Source: GCA-002862325 sp036339295 (lineage in GTDB: Bacteria; Planctomycetota; Phycisphaerae; Phycisphaerales; SM1A02). From it: a stretch of DNA of 49,032 nt. Each line of letters opens with the position of its first letter. Within the stretch, counting starts at the first letter, position 1. The position numbers were made by a program, and so were the translations under genes. The stretch is taken from the NCBI GenBank assembly GCA_036339295.1, contig JAYZBK010000163.1, positions 1 to 49,032 on the forward strand, written 5' to 3'. Shown here in pieces: positions 33,653 through 41,407 of this stretch. The notes beneath the pieces are model-generated. The model had not been told where the DNA came from, made no database searches, and saw nothing but the letters and a program-made list of their open reading frames with translations.

Positions 33653-34471
33653 TCAAGCCCAGATCCGTCGACCGCACTCCGGACAACGCTTGGGGAATCG
33701 CTCGGCGCGGAGGTCGTAGCGGCAGTCCGGGCATTCACCGTTCCTGAGTCGGGAGACGACTCGTCGTCGACGGGCCCCGCGCGCCAGCCAGGTCGTGAAC
33801 CGGGCGACGCGGATGCCCCCGGCCGACACGACGAAGACGAGGATCCAGAGGACGGCGCACAGGGCGATCGTCGCCGGCCACGACCGCGTGACCGAGACCG
33901 CGCCGCTTCGGAGCGCCGCGGCGACCTCCTGCCGGCGCGGGTCCGCCTCGAGCGCGACCGCGGTCGCCTCCCAGGCGCCTTCGAGATCGATCCCGGCCAG
34001 CTTCTCGAGTCGCGCGACCGCCGCCGGATCGTCGAGGTCCGCCCCCTCGTCGGGCGCGAGGGTCGGGAAGATCACCGGGATCGGCGCCGACACCTCCTGC
34101 TTCCCGGCGAAGGGCCAGCCGTGTCTCGTCGTTCGTCGCTCGACCAGGACCTCCCCGATCGGGATCGGCGTTCCCCACGGCGCCCGCTGCGCCTCGAGGG
34201 CCAGCGACTGCCCGACGAGCGGGCCTCCGACGTCCATGCGTCCCAGCCGGACCCGGGCGATCGGATCCGCGCCCACCCGAACGCCCGCCTCGTCGAGGGC
34301 GAGCGCGAGGACGACCGCGACGGGCAGGGCGAGGACGAGGGCGTACTCGGTCGCGCGGGCCCAGGCCCCGCCCCGTCGCGTGGCGGAGTGGCGTTCGATG
34401 CCCTTGAGCCATCGACGAAGGCCGTGCCACGGCCGGAGGATCGGATTGCGTGCTCGTCTGGACTTCGGCAT
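33653..34471 (-). CDS. Membrane protein with C-terminal zinc ribbon, function unknown
   Basis: The product is 272 residues. A basic N-terminus is followed by a membrane helix at about 42-60 (ATEYALVLALPVAVVLALAL), a large extracytoplasmic domain (about 65-195), a second helix at about 198-222 (WPATIALCAVLWILVFVV), and a cytoplasmic basic stretch ending in a zinc ribbon. That ribbon, CPDCRYDLRAERFPKRCPEC, has the CPxCxYDLR form seen at the ends of many planctomycete membrane proteins. The soluble domain has no recognised motif. It lies between two crotonase genes on the same strand (31 bases after the 34503-35261 gene), so it may be co-transcribed with them. I assign no function. Confidence 0.75.
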   Translation of the reverse strand: MPKSRRARNPILRPWHGLRRWLKGIERHSATRRGGAWARATEYALVLALPVAVVLALALDEAGVRVGADPIARVRLGRMDVGGPLVGQSLALEAQRAPWGTPIPIGEVLVERRTTRHGWPFAGKQEVSAPIPVIFPTLAPDEGADLDDPAAVARLEKLAGIDLEGAWEATAVALEADPRRQEVAAALRSGAVSVTRSWPATIALCAVLWILVFVVSAGGIRVARFTTWLARGARRRRVVSRLRNGECPDCRYDLRAERFPKRCPECGRRIWA

Positions 34472-34502
34472 GGCGGCACTCGGACGGGCGTGCGGCGACG
34501 GT

Positions 34503-35261
34503 TCAGGTTCGGGCGTGGATCGCGGCGATCATCCTCGCCGCCTCGTCGCTTCGACCACGGGTGATGCTCGCCTCGAGGGTCGCACGGAACCGTTCGTCGT
34601 CGTCGGTTCCGTCGAGCCGGTTGAGGAACCGCTTCGTCTCGGCGAGGGTGGGGCCGTCCATCGCCGCGAGTCGGCCGACCAGTTCGTCGGTGCCGCGGGC
34701 GAGCGCCTCGCGATCGTCGAAGAGGCGGTGGACGAGCCCGAGTCGATGCGCGGTTCCGGCGTCGATGAGCCGGCCTCCGAGCATCATCTCCCGCGCCCCG
34801 CCGCTCTCCACCGCCGGAACCAGCGTCGGCATGCTCACGGCGGGCGAGATGCCGAGTCGGTGGACGGGATAGCCGAAGCGGGCGTCCGGTCCGGCGAGCA
34901 CGAGATCGCAGGCCGAGACGATCGCGCAGCCCCCTGCGACCGCCGGACCGTGGACTTCGGCGACGACGACCGCGTCGAGCCGTCGCAGGCGGAGGCAGCA
35001 CGAGCCGAGCCGATCCAGGAAGGAGGGGAGCGCCCCGTCGTTCGCCATGGCGTCGAGGTCGAAGCCGGCGCAGAACGCGGTCCCGGCGCCACGCAGGCGA
35101 AGCACGTGGCTGCGACCGGAGGCCACCGACGCCTCCACGTCGTCGAGGCATCGTTCGAGGTCGTCGAAGACCGGCGCAGAGAGCGCGTTGCGACGATCGG
35201 GATCGTTCAGGAGGATCTCGGACACCCGGCCTTCGATCCTCGACCCTGCCATGTTCGTCAT
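34503..35261 (-). CDS. Crotonase-fold protein lacking both catalytic glutamates
   Basis: The product is 252 residues with an enoyl-CoA hydratase/isomerase fold: LNDPDRRNALSAPVFDDLE, AFCAGFDLDAM, GPAVAGGCAIVSACDLVLAG, FGYPVHRLGISPAVSMPTL and GGRLIDAGTAHRLGLVHRLF. The two positions that hold catalytic Glu in hydratases appear replaced (GGCAIV and YPVHRLG). It may therefore be an isomerase, a decarboxylase-type member or a non-hydratase. GGAGG six bases before the ATG at 35259-35261 fixes the start, although an upstream in-frame ATG exists at 35279. It is the third crotonase within 5 kb. The oxyanion-hole backbone (CAGFD, AGG) is retained, so CoA-thioester binding remains likely. Confidence 0.82.
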   Translation of the reverse strand: MTNMAGSRIEGRVSEILLNDPDRRNALSAPVFDDLERCLDDVEASVASGRSHVLRLRGAGTAFCAGFDLDAMANDGALPSFLDRLGSCCLRLRRLDAVVVAEVHGPAVAGGCAIVSACDLVLAGPDARFGYPVHRLGISPAVSMPTLVPAVESGGAREMMLGGRLIDAGTAHRLGLVHRLFDDREALARGTDELVGRLAAMDGPTLAETKRFLNRLDGTDDDERFRATLEASITRGRSDEAARMIAAIHART

Positions 35262-35352
35262 TCGACGCCTCCGCACCATCGGTCAACCATGCAGTCGGTT
35301 CGGGGTGGATGGTACGACAATGCCCCGTCCGGACGGATCGATCGCCGCCGCT

Positions 35353-35757
35353 TCAGCGCACCATGACGACGACCTTCCGGGTTCCGGGTCGATCCCGGAA
35401 CTCGCAGAGGTACAGGCCCTGCCACGTACCGAGGGCGAGGCGGCCGTCGACGACCGGGATCGTCACGGCGGTGCCGGTGAGGATCGCCTTGAGATGACTC
35501 GGCATGTCGTCGGGCCCCTCGTCGACGTGCGTGTACCACGGCTCGTGTTCCGGGGCGATCCGGTCGAGCCACGCCTCCATGTCGCGTCGCGCCGACGGAT
35601 CCGCGTTCTCCTGGATGCAGACGCCCGCCGAGGTGTGTCGGACGAACACCGTGCACGTCGCCTCGTCGACGCCCGCCTCCTCGACGACCTCGGCGATCTC
35701 CCGCGTGATCTCGTGCAGTCCGCGGCGGTGCCCGGAGATCTCGAGGGTCCGGTTCAC
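35353..35757 (-). CDS. yjbQ: YjbQ family protein (UPF0047)
   Basis: The product is 134 residues starting at GTG (VNRTLEISGHRRGLHEITRE). The family signature is complete: TVFVRHTSAGVCIQENADP, DMEAWLDRIAP, HVDEGPDDMPSHLKAILTG and LALGTWQGLYLCEFRD. YjbQ proteins are small trimeric enzymes, and some annotations call them secondary thiamine-phosphate synthase because of a weak side activity. The true role is uncertain. The GTG (35755-35757) overlaps the TGA of the upstream phosphatase (GTGA), so translation is coupled and the two belong to one operon, preceded by the ThiO-like oxidase. The much longer open frame through 37125 is antisense or off-frame noise. Confidence 0.88.
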   Translation of the reverse strand: MNRTLEISGHRRGLHEITREIAEVVEEAGVDEATCTVFVRHTSAGVCIQENADPSARRDMEAWLDRIAPEHEPWYTHVDEGPDDMPSHLKAILTGTAVTIPVVDGRLALGTWQGLYLCEFRDRPGTRKVVVMVR

Positions 35758-36344
35758 GACGTCGGGTCCGTGGCCGCCGGTGCCGGGGCGTTCCAGGTCT
35801 CGATCGTCCGGTACTCGTGCTCGAAGCCGAGCGTGCAGTACGTGCCGGTGTCGAGCTCCAGGAATCGACCGTCCTCGGGCGGCAGCCCGAGCCAGGTGGC
35901 GGCGAGCACTCGAAGCAGGTGGCCATGGGCGACCAGGGCGACGTCGCCGTCCGCGGCGAGGCAGCGAGCGATCACCCGTTCGCACCGGGACGCGACCTCG
36001 GCGCCGGTCTCGCCGCCGGGGCAGGACCCGGTCCAGATCGTCCAGCCGGGGACGGTCTCGCGGATCGTGGCGGTGGTCACGCCCTCGTAGTCGCCGTAGT
36101 TCCACTCGTGGAGGTCGTCGTCGACCGCGACGTCGCGAAGCCCGAGCAGCTCGGCGGTGCGACGCGCCCGCGCCAGGGGGCTCGAGAGGACGAGGGAGAA
36201 GTCGCGGTCGGCGACCGTCGCGAGTCGTCGCGCCGTCGTCTCGCCCTCGGGGAGCAGCGGCAGGTCCGTGACCCCGGTGTGTCGACCATTGCGCGACCAC
36301 TCGGTCGCGCCGTGCCGGAAGAGCCAGAGTCGTTCGAGCGCCAT
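35754..36344 (-). CDS. Histidine phosphatase family protein
   Basis: The 196-residue product is in the phosphoglycerate mutase-like superfamily. The phosphohistidine motif is FRHGATEWSRNGRHTG (R10, H11, G12). Other parts are LPLLPEGE, VLSSPLARARRTAELLG, the acid region LHEWNYGDYEG, and the second catalytic His in VALVAHGHLLRVLAATWLG. The family includes phosphoglycerate mutase, alpha-ribazole phosphatase and broad sugar- or thiamine-phosphate phosphatases; size and motif favour a small phosphatase. Its stop codon overlaps the YjbQ start, and the ThiO-like gene ends 12 bases upstream. A thiamine-phosphate phosphatase role would suit the operon but is inference. Confidence 0.88.
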   Translation of the reverse strand: MALERLWLFRHGATEWSRNGRHTGVTDLPLLPEGETTARRLATVADRDFSLVLSSPLARARRTAELLGLRDVAVDDDLHEWNYGDYEGVTTATIRETVPGWTIWTGSCPGGETGAEVASRCERVIARCLAADGDVALVAHGHLLRVLAATWLGLPPEDGRFLELDTGTYCTLGFEHEYRTIETWNAPAPAATDPTS

Positions 36345-36356
36345 GGCGCGAGGGTA

Positions 36357-37526
36357 TCAGAGCGCCACCGGTCGAACGGACCAGGACGGCACCGAGCGGA
36401 TCGGTCCGGAACGGTCGTCGAGGATCGACGCCGCGAGCGCCGCGGCGAGGCGCGGCGCGGCGCTGAGACCGTGTCGACCGGTGCCGGTGGCGATCCAGAG
36501 CCCCTCCTCGAGTCGACCGACGATCGGGCGACCGTCCTCGCTCACCGGGCGGGAGCCGATCACCGTTCGGTGACGGTCGTCGACGAAGCCGGATCCGAGG
36601 AGCCGGTCCGCGGCGTCGGTGATCGCATCGACCTCCTCGCGGGTCGGCGTTGCCCGAGGCTCGTCGGCGAGGAGCGTGGTCGCGCCGATGTAGCCCCGCC
36701 CCGGGCCGTGCGGCACGACGTAGAGGTTGGTGCCGTCGTCGCGGATCGGTGTCCGGACGACGAGGCCTGCGTCGTCGATCGCGGGCGGGACCGGCCCGCG
36801 CAGTCCGACCCCGATCCCGTGCCGCACGCGGGGAACCGCATGGCGACGCCGCAGTTCCTCGTGCAGCAGGCCGTGGGCACCGGCGCCCGAGCAAAGGACG
36901 ATCCGATCCGCGTGGAGGATCGATCCGGAAGTGATTTCCACCTGGGAGACCCCGACGCCGGCGACCCGGTCGTCGACGATCTCGATCGAGGCCGCCCGAG
37001 CGGCGGACTCGAGGAGCCGGAGCACCTCGACCGGATCGACGCCACCCTCCTCGTCGAGTCGGAGCCCCCGTCGGTCCTCGGAGCCGCCTCGGAGTCCGAG
37101 GAACGCGGGGTCGATCGGCGCGCACGGCGTGCCGAGGCGTTCGGCCGCTCGTTCGATCGCATCGAACTCGGGATCCTCGGCGTCACCGACGATCGCCACG
37201 CCGGAGGCGATCCGCGGCACCGCGGACTCCGGAAGACCGGCGCGGTCGGCGATCCCCTCGAGCCACGACGGCCACGACCGGACGGAACCCGCGACGAACT
37301 CGAGCCAGGCGAATTCGACGGGATCGACGAGGGTTCGCGGGCGGGCCTCGGAGGCGAAGGCGAGCATGGCGGCGGCGGCCGGGGTGGCGCCGCCGGGACG
37401 ACGGGAGGGACCGACCACCGCGATCCGGAGATCGGGCTCGCGGTCGTGGCAGGCCAGTGCGACGGCGAGGCCGATCACGCCGTTGCCGACCACCACGAGA
37501 TCGGCGGTTCGTTCGCTCCGGGTCAT
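36357..37526 (-). CDS. FAD-dependent amine oxidase, glycine oxidase ThiO-like
   Basis: The 389-residue product is in the DAO superfamily. The ADP-binding loop is LVVVGNGVIGLAVALAC at about 9-25. A second flavin region is GGATPAAAAMLAFASEARP, and the C-terminal motifs are YIGATTLLADE, IGSRPVSEDGRPIVG and WIATGTGRHGLSAAP. The pattern fits glycine oxidase ThiO, which makes the imine of glycine for the thiazole ring of thiamine, although other D-amino-acid or sarcosine oxidases are similar. It starts the operon ThiO-like, histidine phosphatase, YjbQ. The LamG phosphoesterase gene ends 40 bases upstream. No TPP riboswitch is recognised in that short gap. Gene symbol withheld because the substrate is not fixed by sequence. 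Confidence 0.8.
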   Translation of the reverse strand: MTRSERTADLVVVGNGVIGLAVALACHDREPDLRIAVVGPSRRPGGATPAAAAMLAFASEARPRTLVDPVEFAWLEFVAGSVRSWPSWLEGIADRAGLPESAVPRIASGVAIVGDAEDPEFDAIERAAERLGTPCAPIDPAFLGLRGGSEDRRGLRLDEEGGVDPVEVLRLLESAARAASIEIVDDRVAGVGVSQVEITSGSILHADRIVLCSGAGAHGLLHEELRRRHAVPRVRHGIGVGLRGPVPPAIDDAGLVVRTPIRDDGTNLYVVPHGPGRGYIGATTLLADEPRATPTREEVDAITDAADRLLGSGFVDDRHRTVIGSRPVSEDGRPIVGRLEEGLWIATGTGRHGLSAAPRLAAALAASILDDRSGPIRSVPSWSVRPVAL

Positions 37527-37566
37527 GACGGCAGTGTCGCAGGTCGCCGTGGCGATTGCGCGGCCC

Positions 37567-39549
37567 TCAATCGTCGGCGGCCACTATCCGAGGGTCGCCG
37601 ACGGAGGAGGGATGCCCCGCCCGGGGCGACTCGTCCCAGGTCCAGAGGCCCCGAAGGTCGTCGAAGTTCAGGAGGAGGACGGTCGCCTCGTCCGGGCGAT
37701 GCCGTCGTTCGGGCGTGAAGGAGTCGCCGTCGTACCGGGCGACCGAGGAGATCCGCACGCCGTCGATCCGTCCGTCGAAGTGGGAGGTGGGTCGTCCGCC
37801 GCGATCCACGTCGGCTCCCACGATGAACGGAAGGTCGTTCCGGGTCCGCTTCCCGGAGGCGGGTCGCGAACCGACGAGTCGCCCATCGAGGTAGAGCCGG
37901 ACCTCGTTCCCGTCGTAGACGCCCGCGACGTGATGCCATCGCCCGACCTCGAGCACCGGTTCGCCGCTTCGGACCGTCCGGTACCCGCCGTCGAGGTGGA
38001 CGCTGAAGTCCGGGATGCCGTCGCTCACGAAGATCCCGAACTCGCTGCTCTCCGTCCGGGCGACGAGGCCGGTCCGTCCGGCGAAGTCGTCGCCGCGGAA
38101 CCAGGTCTCGACCGTGAGCGGGCCGTCGGGGACGTCGCTCGCCTCCGGCGAGACGATGATCGCGTCGTCCTCGCCGTCGAGGGCGATCGCGCGTTCGCTC
38201 GCCGGGAGGACCGGCTCCTCGAGCTGCGGGACCATCGGCCACTCGAGGGTGCGGGGCGTCATCGGGTATCGACGCGACTCCCCGAGGATGTCGCACGAGA
38301 GCGTCACGGAGGGTCGGCGCCACGGTCCCGCGTCGTGCGCGGGGCGAGCCGCGAGGAAGGTGAACCGCTCGATGGCGCCGGGCGCGATCGTGCCGTGCGC
38401 GTGCGACGGACTGAAGCTCCAGCGCAGGTCGCTCGAGGCGGGGACGAGTTCGATCTCGATCGGCCGGTCGGTGGGATTGTGGATCCCCCAGGCGACCTCG
38501 CCCTCCGCCGATCCGTCCGTGCGGACGACGATCTCGCCCCGGGCGGGATGGGTGGTCCGGGCCAGCCGGGCGCTCTTGAGGGCGAGGTCGGCGGTGATGT
38601 CCCGCACGTCCAGGGTCGTCCCGACCGGGATCGCCGCCATCGCGATGCCGTCGGGCCGGACCGTCACGTGATGGAACTGGTGCAGCCATCCGGTGCTCGG
38701 CACGTGCCCCGACTGCCCGCCGCCGACGGTCGCGAGCGTCACGTACTCGATCCCGTCGCGGACGCCGTCGTGTCGCATGTGGTGGATGTGCCCGGCGAAG
38801 ACGGCCCGCACGTTCCCGGGAACCGCGAGGACCTCGTGGACGCGTTCCCAGTCGTCGCCGTACCGACCTCCGATCCATCTCGGGTGATGAAGGAAGCAGA
38901 AGACGTGCTTCCGGTCCTTCGACTCCTCGAGCGTCGCCTCGAGCCATGCGAGCTGTTCGGGGCTCATGCGCTGGCACTCGGCCTTGCCGAAGTTCCGCTC
39001 GCCGGTCTCGGGGTTCGCCTCGTCGGTGTAGAGGACGATGAACCGGCAGTCCTTGTGGTCGAAGGCGTACCAGAGCGGCGCGAAGTGCTCCTCGTACCGA
39101 CCCTCGTGCTCCTCCGCGGGACGTCCGGGGCCGCGCCAGTAGACGTCGTGATTGCCTGCGACGGGGAACCACGGACACAACAGCCCGTCCATCGTCTCGT
39201 GGTACTCCCGCATCTGGCGCATCCACGGTCCGACGCCGCTGTAGCCCTGGATGAGGTCGCCGACCGTCATCACGAGATCGGGTTCGAAGAGGTTGGTCTC
39301 CTCCACCGCCTGCTCCAGCACCGCGATGCCCGCGTCGGGGCCGCCCGTCCGGTCGCCGAAGACGACGAACGTGAAGGTGTCGTCCTCCGCCGGGCGGTCG
39401 AGCCTTCGTCCCGGGCGATCGGTCGTGAACCTCGCATCCGCGGACTCGCGGTCGGCGAGCGGGTGCGTGGGTCGATCCGCCGGCGGATCACCGGTCGAGG
39501 TGATCGAACAGAGGAGCAGCGCATGGACGAGGTTGATCGAAGGGGTCAT
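37567..39549 (-). CDS. Secreted metallophosphoesterase with LamG domain
   Basis: The product is 660 residues. The N-terminus is hydrophobic (MTPSINLVHALLLCSITS) and could be a signal. A calcineurin-like phosphoesterase domain covers about 55-330: FVVFGDRTGGPD, VMTVGDLIQGY, VAGNHDVYW, FCFLHHPRW and FAGHIHHMR with likely metal ligands. A middle beta region (about 335-445) contains IHNPTDRPIEIELVP. A LamG/concanavalin-like domain follows at about 450-645 (LTVETWFRGDDF, WHHVAGVYDGNEVRLYLDGR, RIDGVRISSVARY). It probably acts on phosphoesters outside the cell or in the periplasm while binding a glycan or surface. It is separate from the smaller phosphoesterase at 31696-32796. It ends 40 bases before the ThiO-like gene. 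Confidence 0.88.
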   Translation of the reverse strand: MTPSINLVHALLLCSITSTGDPPADRPTHPLADRESADARFTTDRPGRRLDRPAEDDTFTFVVFGDRTGGPDAGIAVLEQAVEETNLFEPDLVMTVGDLIQGYSGVGPWMRQMREYHETMDGLLCPWFPVAGNHDVYWRGPGRPAEEHEGRYEEHFAPLWYAFDHKDCRFIVLYTDEANPETGERNFGKAECQRMSPEQLAWLEATLEESKDRKHVFCFLHHPRWIGGRYGDDWERVHEVLAVPGNVRAVFAGHIHHMRHDGVRDGIEYVTLATVGGGQSGHVPSTGWLHQFHHVTVRPDGIAMAAIPVGTTLDVRDITADLALKSARLARTTHPARGEIVVRTDGSAEGEVAWGIHNPTDRPIEIELVPASSDLRWSFSPSHAHGTIAPGAIERFTFLAARPAHDAGPWRRPSVTLSCDILGESRRYPMTPRTLEWPMVPQLEEPVLPASERAIALDGEDDAIIVSPEASDVPDGPLTVETWFRGDDFAGRTGLVARTESSEFGIFVSDGIPDFSVHLDGGYRTVRSGEPVLEVGRWHHVAGVYDGNEVRLYLDGRLVGSRPASGKRTRNDLPFIVGADVDRGGRPTSHFDGRIDGVRISSVARYDGDSFTPERRHRPDEATVLLLNFDDLRGLWTWDESPRAGHPSSVGDPRIVAADD

Positions 39550-39631
39550 GCGTCCATTCGATCAGAGTACGCCCCGGACCGCACCCCCTGGAACGATGAA
39601 GTTCCTCGGATCCCTGCGGGTGGACGACACC

Positions 39632-40570
39632 TCAGAACGACATGCTGAATCGCGCGCCGACGGTGAGGGTGCGGAGCGACGGGATCCGGATGTCCCCGCC
39701 GTCCCGGTAGAGGTTGCTGGGGCTCTGCTGGAACGTCATGCCCCCCTGGTTCAGCAACGTCGTCCCGGCGATCCGGACGTACCCGCCGAGGTATCCGCCC
39801 GGGAAGAGCTCGTAGGAGAGACCTGCCTGGGCCTGGTACCGCGCGGCGATCGCCTGGCCGTCGAGGTTCATGACCAGCGGGACGGTGAGGTAGCTGCCCG
39901 GGTTGTCGGGATCGAGCACGAACGTGCCCGGATAGGCGGTCGACGTCACGTTGCTGGACGTCAGGGTGGACCACTGGATGCCCGCACCGATCCCGACGTC
40001 CAGGCGGAGGCCTTCGGCGATCTCGGTGTCGAAGAGAAGGTTGGCGGTGAGCGGCACCTGGTACAGGGAGCCTGCGCCACCGGTCGCGGAGGAGGCGAAG
40101 TCGAACGTGTCGGAGACGCCGCCTCCGAGGTCCTGCTCGACGGTGTACAGGAGGTCCGCCGAGAGTCGGTCGACGGGATTCCACTGGAAGCCCGTCTGGA
40201 TCTCCACGGTGATCTCCTCGCTCAGTTCGAGACCCAGTCCGATCGTGATGTCGTAGCCCGTGCCCGTCACCAGGCTGGCGTTTCGGATCCTTCCGTCGAC
40301 CATCTGGAAGTCGGCGGCCGGCCCCAGCGCATTCTCGAGACCGAAGTTCGCGCCGACGGAGAACGAGATGTCCTCGACCGTCGGATCCTGCAGGAGGGCG
40401 ACGCCGCCGCGAACGACGAGGTAGTTGCCGGTCGACTCGTCGAATTCCTGGATCTGGAGCGGCACCTCCGGCTGGACCGACCAAACAAGGTCGAGCGCGT
40501 CGGGTGTCGAAGCCATGAGGGCGACCGAGGGAAGCAACGCGAGGCTGCAGGCAGGGAGTTGGGCTCGCAT
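39632..40570 (-). CDS. Secreted outer-membrane-barrel-like protein of unknown function
   Basis: The product is 312 residues. A signal peptide (MRAQLPACSLALLPSVALMA, cleavage near TPDA) is followed by alternating hydrophobic and polar strands: ISFSVGANFGLENALG, TIGLGLELSEEITVEIQTGF, LRLDVGIGAGIQWSTL, YLGGYVRIAGTTL. The final residues are TLTVGARFSMSF. Aromatic-terminated last strands and repeated amphipathic beta strands are typical of outer-membrane beta-barrels, so I infer an outer-membrane protein. I do not recognise the family. It is on the minus strand between pcp (ends 40692) and the LamG phosphoesterase. The start at 40568-40570 is fixed by the signal peptide. Confidence 0.7.
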   Translation of the reverse strand: MRAQLPACSLALLPSVALMASTPDALDLVWSVQPEVPLQIQEFDESTGNYLVVRGGVALLQDPTVEDISFSVGANFGLENALGPAADFQMVDGRIRNASLVTGTGYDITIGLGLELSEEITVEIQTGFQWNPVDRLSADLLYTVEQDLGGGVSDTFDFASSATGGAGSLYQVPLTANLLFDTEIAEGLRLDVGIGAGIQWSTLTSSNVTSTAYPGTFVLDPDNPGSYLTVPLVMNLDGQAIAARYQAQAGLSYELFPGGYLGGYVRIAGTTLLNQGGMTFQQSPSNLYRDGGDIRIPSLRTLTVGARFSMSF

Positions 40571-40691
40571 GGACGCGGATCTCCGTGGACCGGGTGCCGC
40601 CCGGGCGGCGGGGCCGCGGAGTCTAAGCAGCGGGGTCTCGGACGAGGGCCGCTTAACGCCATCTGAGCGCTCCGGCGTCGCAGGTCGGTCG

Positions 40692-41315
40692 TCAGCCGCG
40701 ATCGAGACCCGTCATCAGTCGATCGAGGATCGCACGGACCGCGGCGACCTGTCGGTCGAGCGGCATGCTCGGCGTTCCCTCCCGCATCGACTCGACCTGG
40801 GCCGGGAGCGATGGAAGGTGGACGAAGCCTGCCGGGACGTCGCTCCGACCGGTCGCGGCCAGGTGGTGCAGCATCCGGTAGGAGATCTCGTTGCAGAGGT
40901 AGGTGCCGGCCGAGAACGAACGACTCGCGGGCACCCCGGCCGTGCGCACGGCCTCGACGAGCCGAGCCGCCGCGAAGGTCGAGAAGAGTCCGTCCGGCCC
41001 GTCCGCGACGACCGGTTGCTCGATGGCCGTGTTGCCATCGTTGTCCGCCATCCGGAAGTCGCGCAGGTTGACCGCCACCGATTCGACGAGGACCTCCGCG
41101 CGACCGCGCGCCTCGCCGAGCATCAGGACGGCCCGGGCGTCGCATTCCACGGCCAGCTCGACGACTCGGTCGCCGGCGGCGCCGGTGACCACGGGCAGGA
41201 CCTCCAGCCGGAGCTCGCCTGTCGGGGGTGGATCGGCCTCGAGGGCCCGGACGACCTGCTCGCTCGGGTTGTGGTCGATGTCGCCGAAGGGCTCGAATCC
41301 GGTGACGAGGATCAT
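40692..41315 (-). CDS. pcp: Pyroglutamyl-peptidase I
   Basis: The 207-residue product is a cytoplasmic cysteine peptidase that removes N-terminal pyroglutamate from peptides. It has the family opening MILVTGFEPFGDIDHNPSE and the expected triad: E78 in the GRAEVLVESVAVN block, C141 in SAGTYLCNEISY and H166 in FVHLP. The start is the ATG at 41313-41315; the longer frame upstream is outside the conserved protein. It is divergent from gdhA, whose start lies about 90 bases away, so the two promoters share that gap. Both enzymes feed glutamate metabolism, which may be coincidence. Confidence 0.92.
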   Translation of the reverse strand: MILVTGFEPFGDIDHNPSEQVVRALEADPPPTGELRLEVLPVVTGAAGDRVVELAVECDARAVLMLGEARGRAEVLVESVAVNLRDFRMADNDGNTAIEQPVVADGPDGLFSTFAAARLVEAVRTAGVPASRSFSAGTYLCNEISYRMLHHLAATGRSDVPAGFVHLPSLPAQVESMREGTPSMPLDRQVAAVRAILDRLMTGLDRG

Positions 41316-41407
41316 GGGGCGTTCCGGGGGTGTTCCGGGGGGGCGAGTACGGACCCGCCACCGTATGATCGGGCGACCCTTTCCAGCAACCACGAGGAGT
41401 GGACGAC

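Noticed and set aside
35758..37125. Upstream continuation of the YjbQ frame
   Set aside because: It is an off-frame reading of the phosphatase and ThiO-like genes. The GTG at 35757 gives the normal family length and overlaps the preceding stop.
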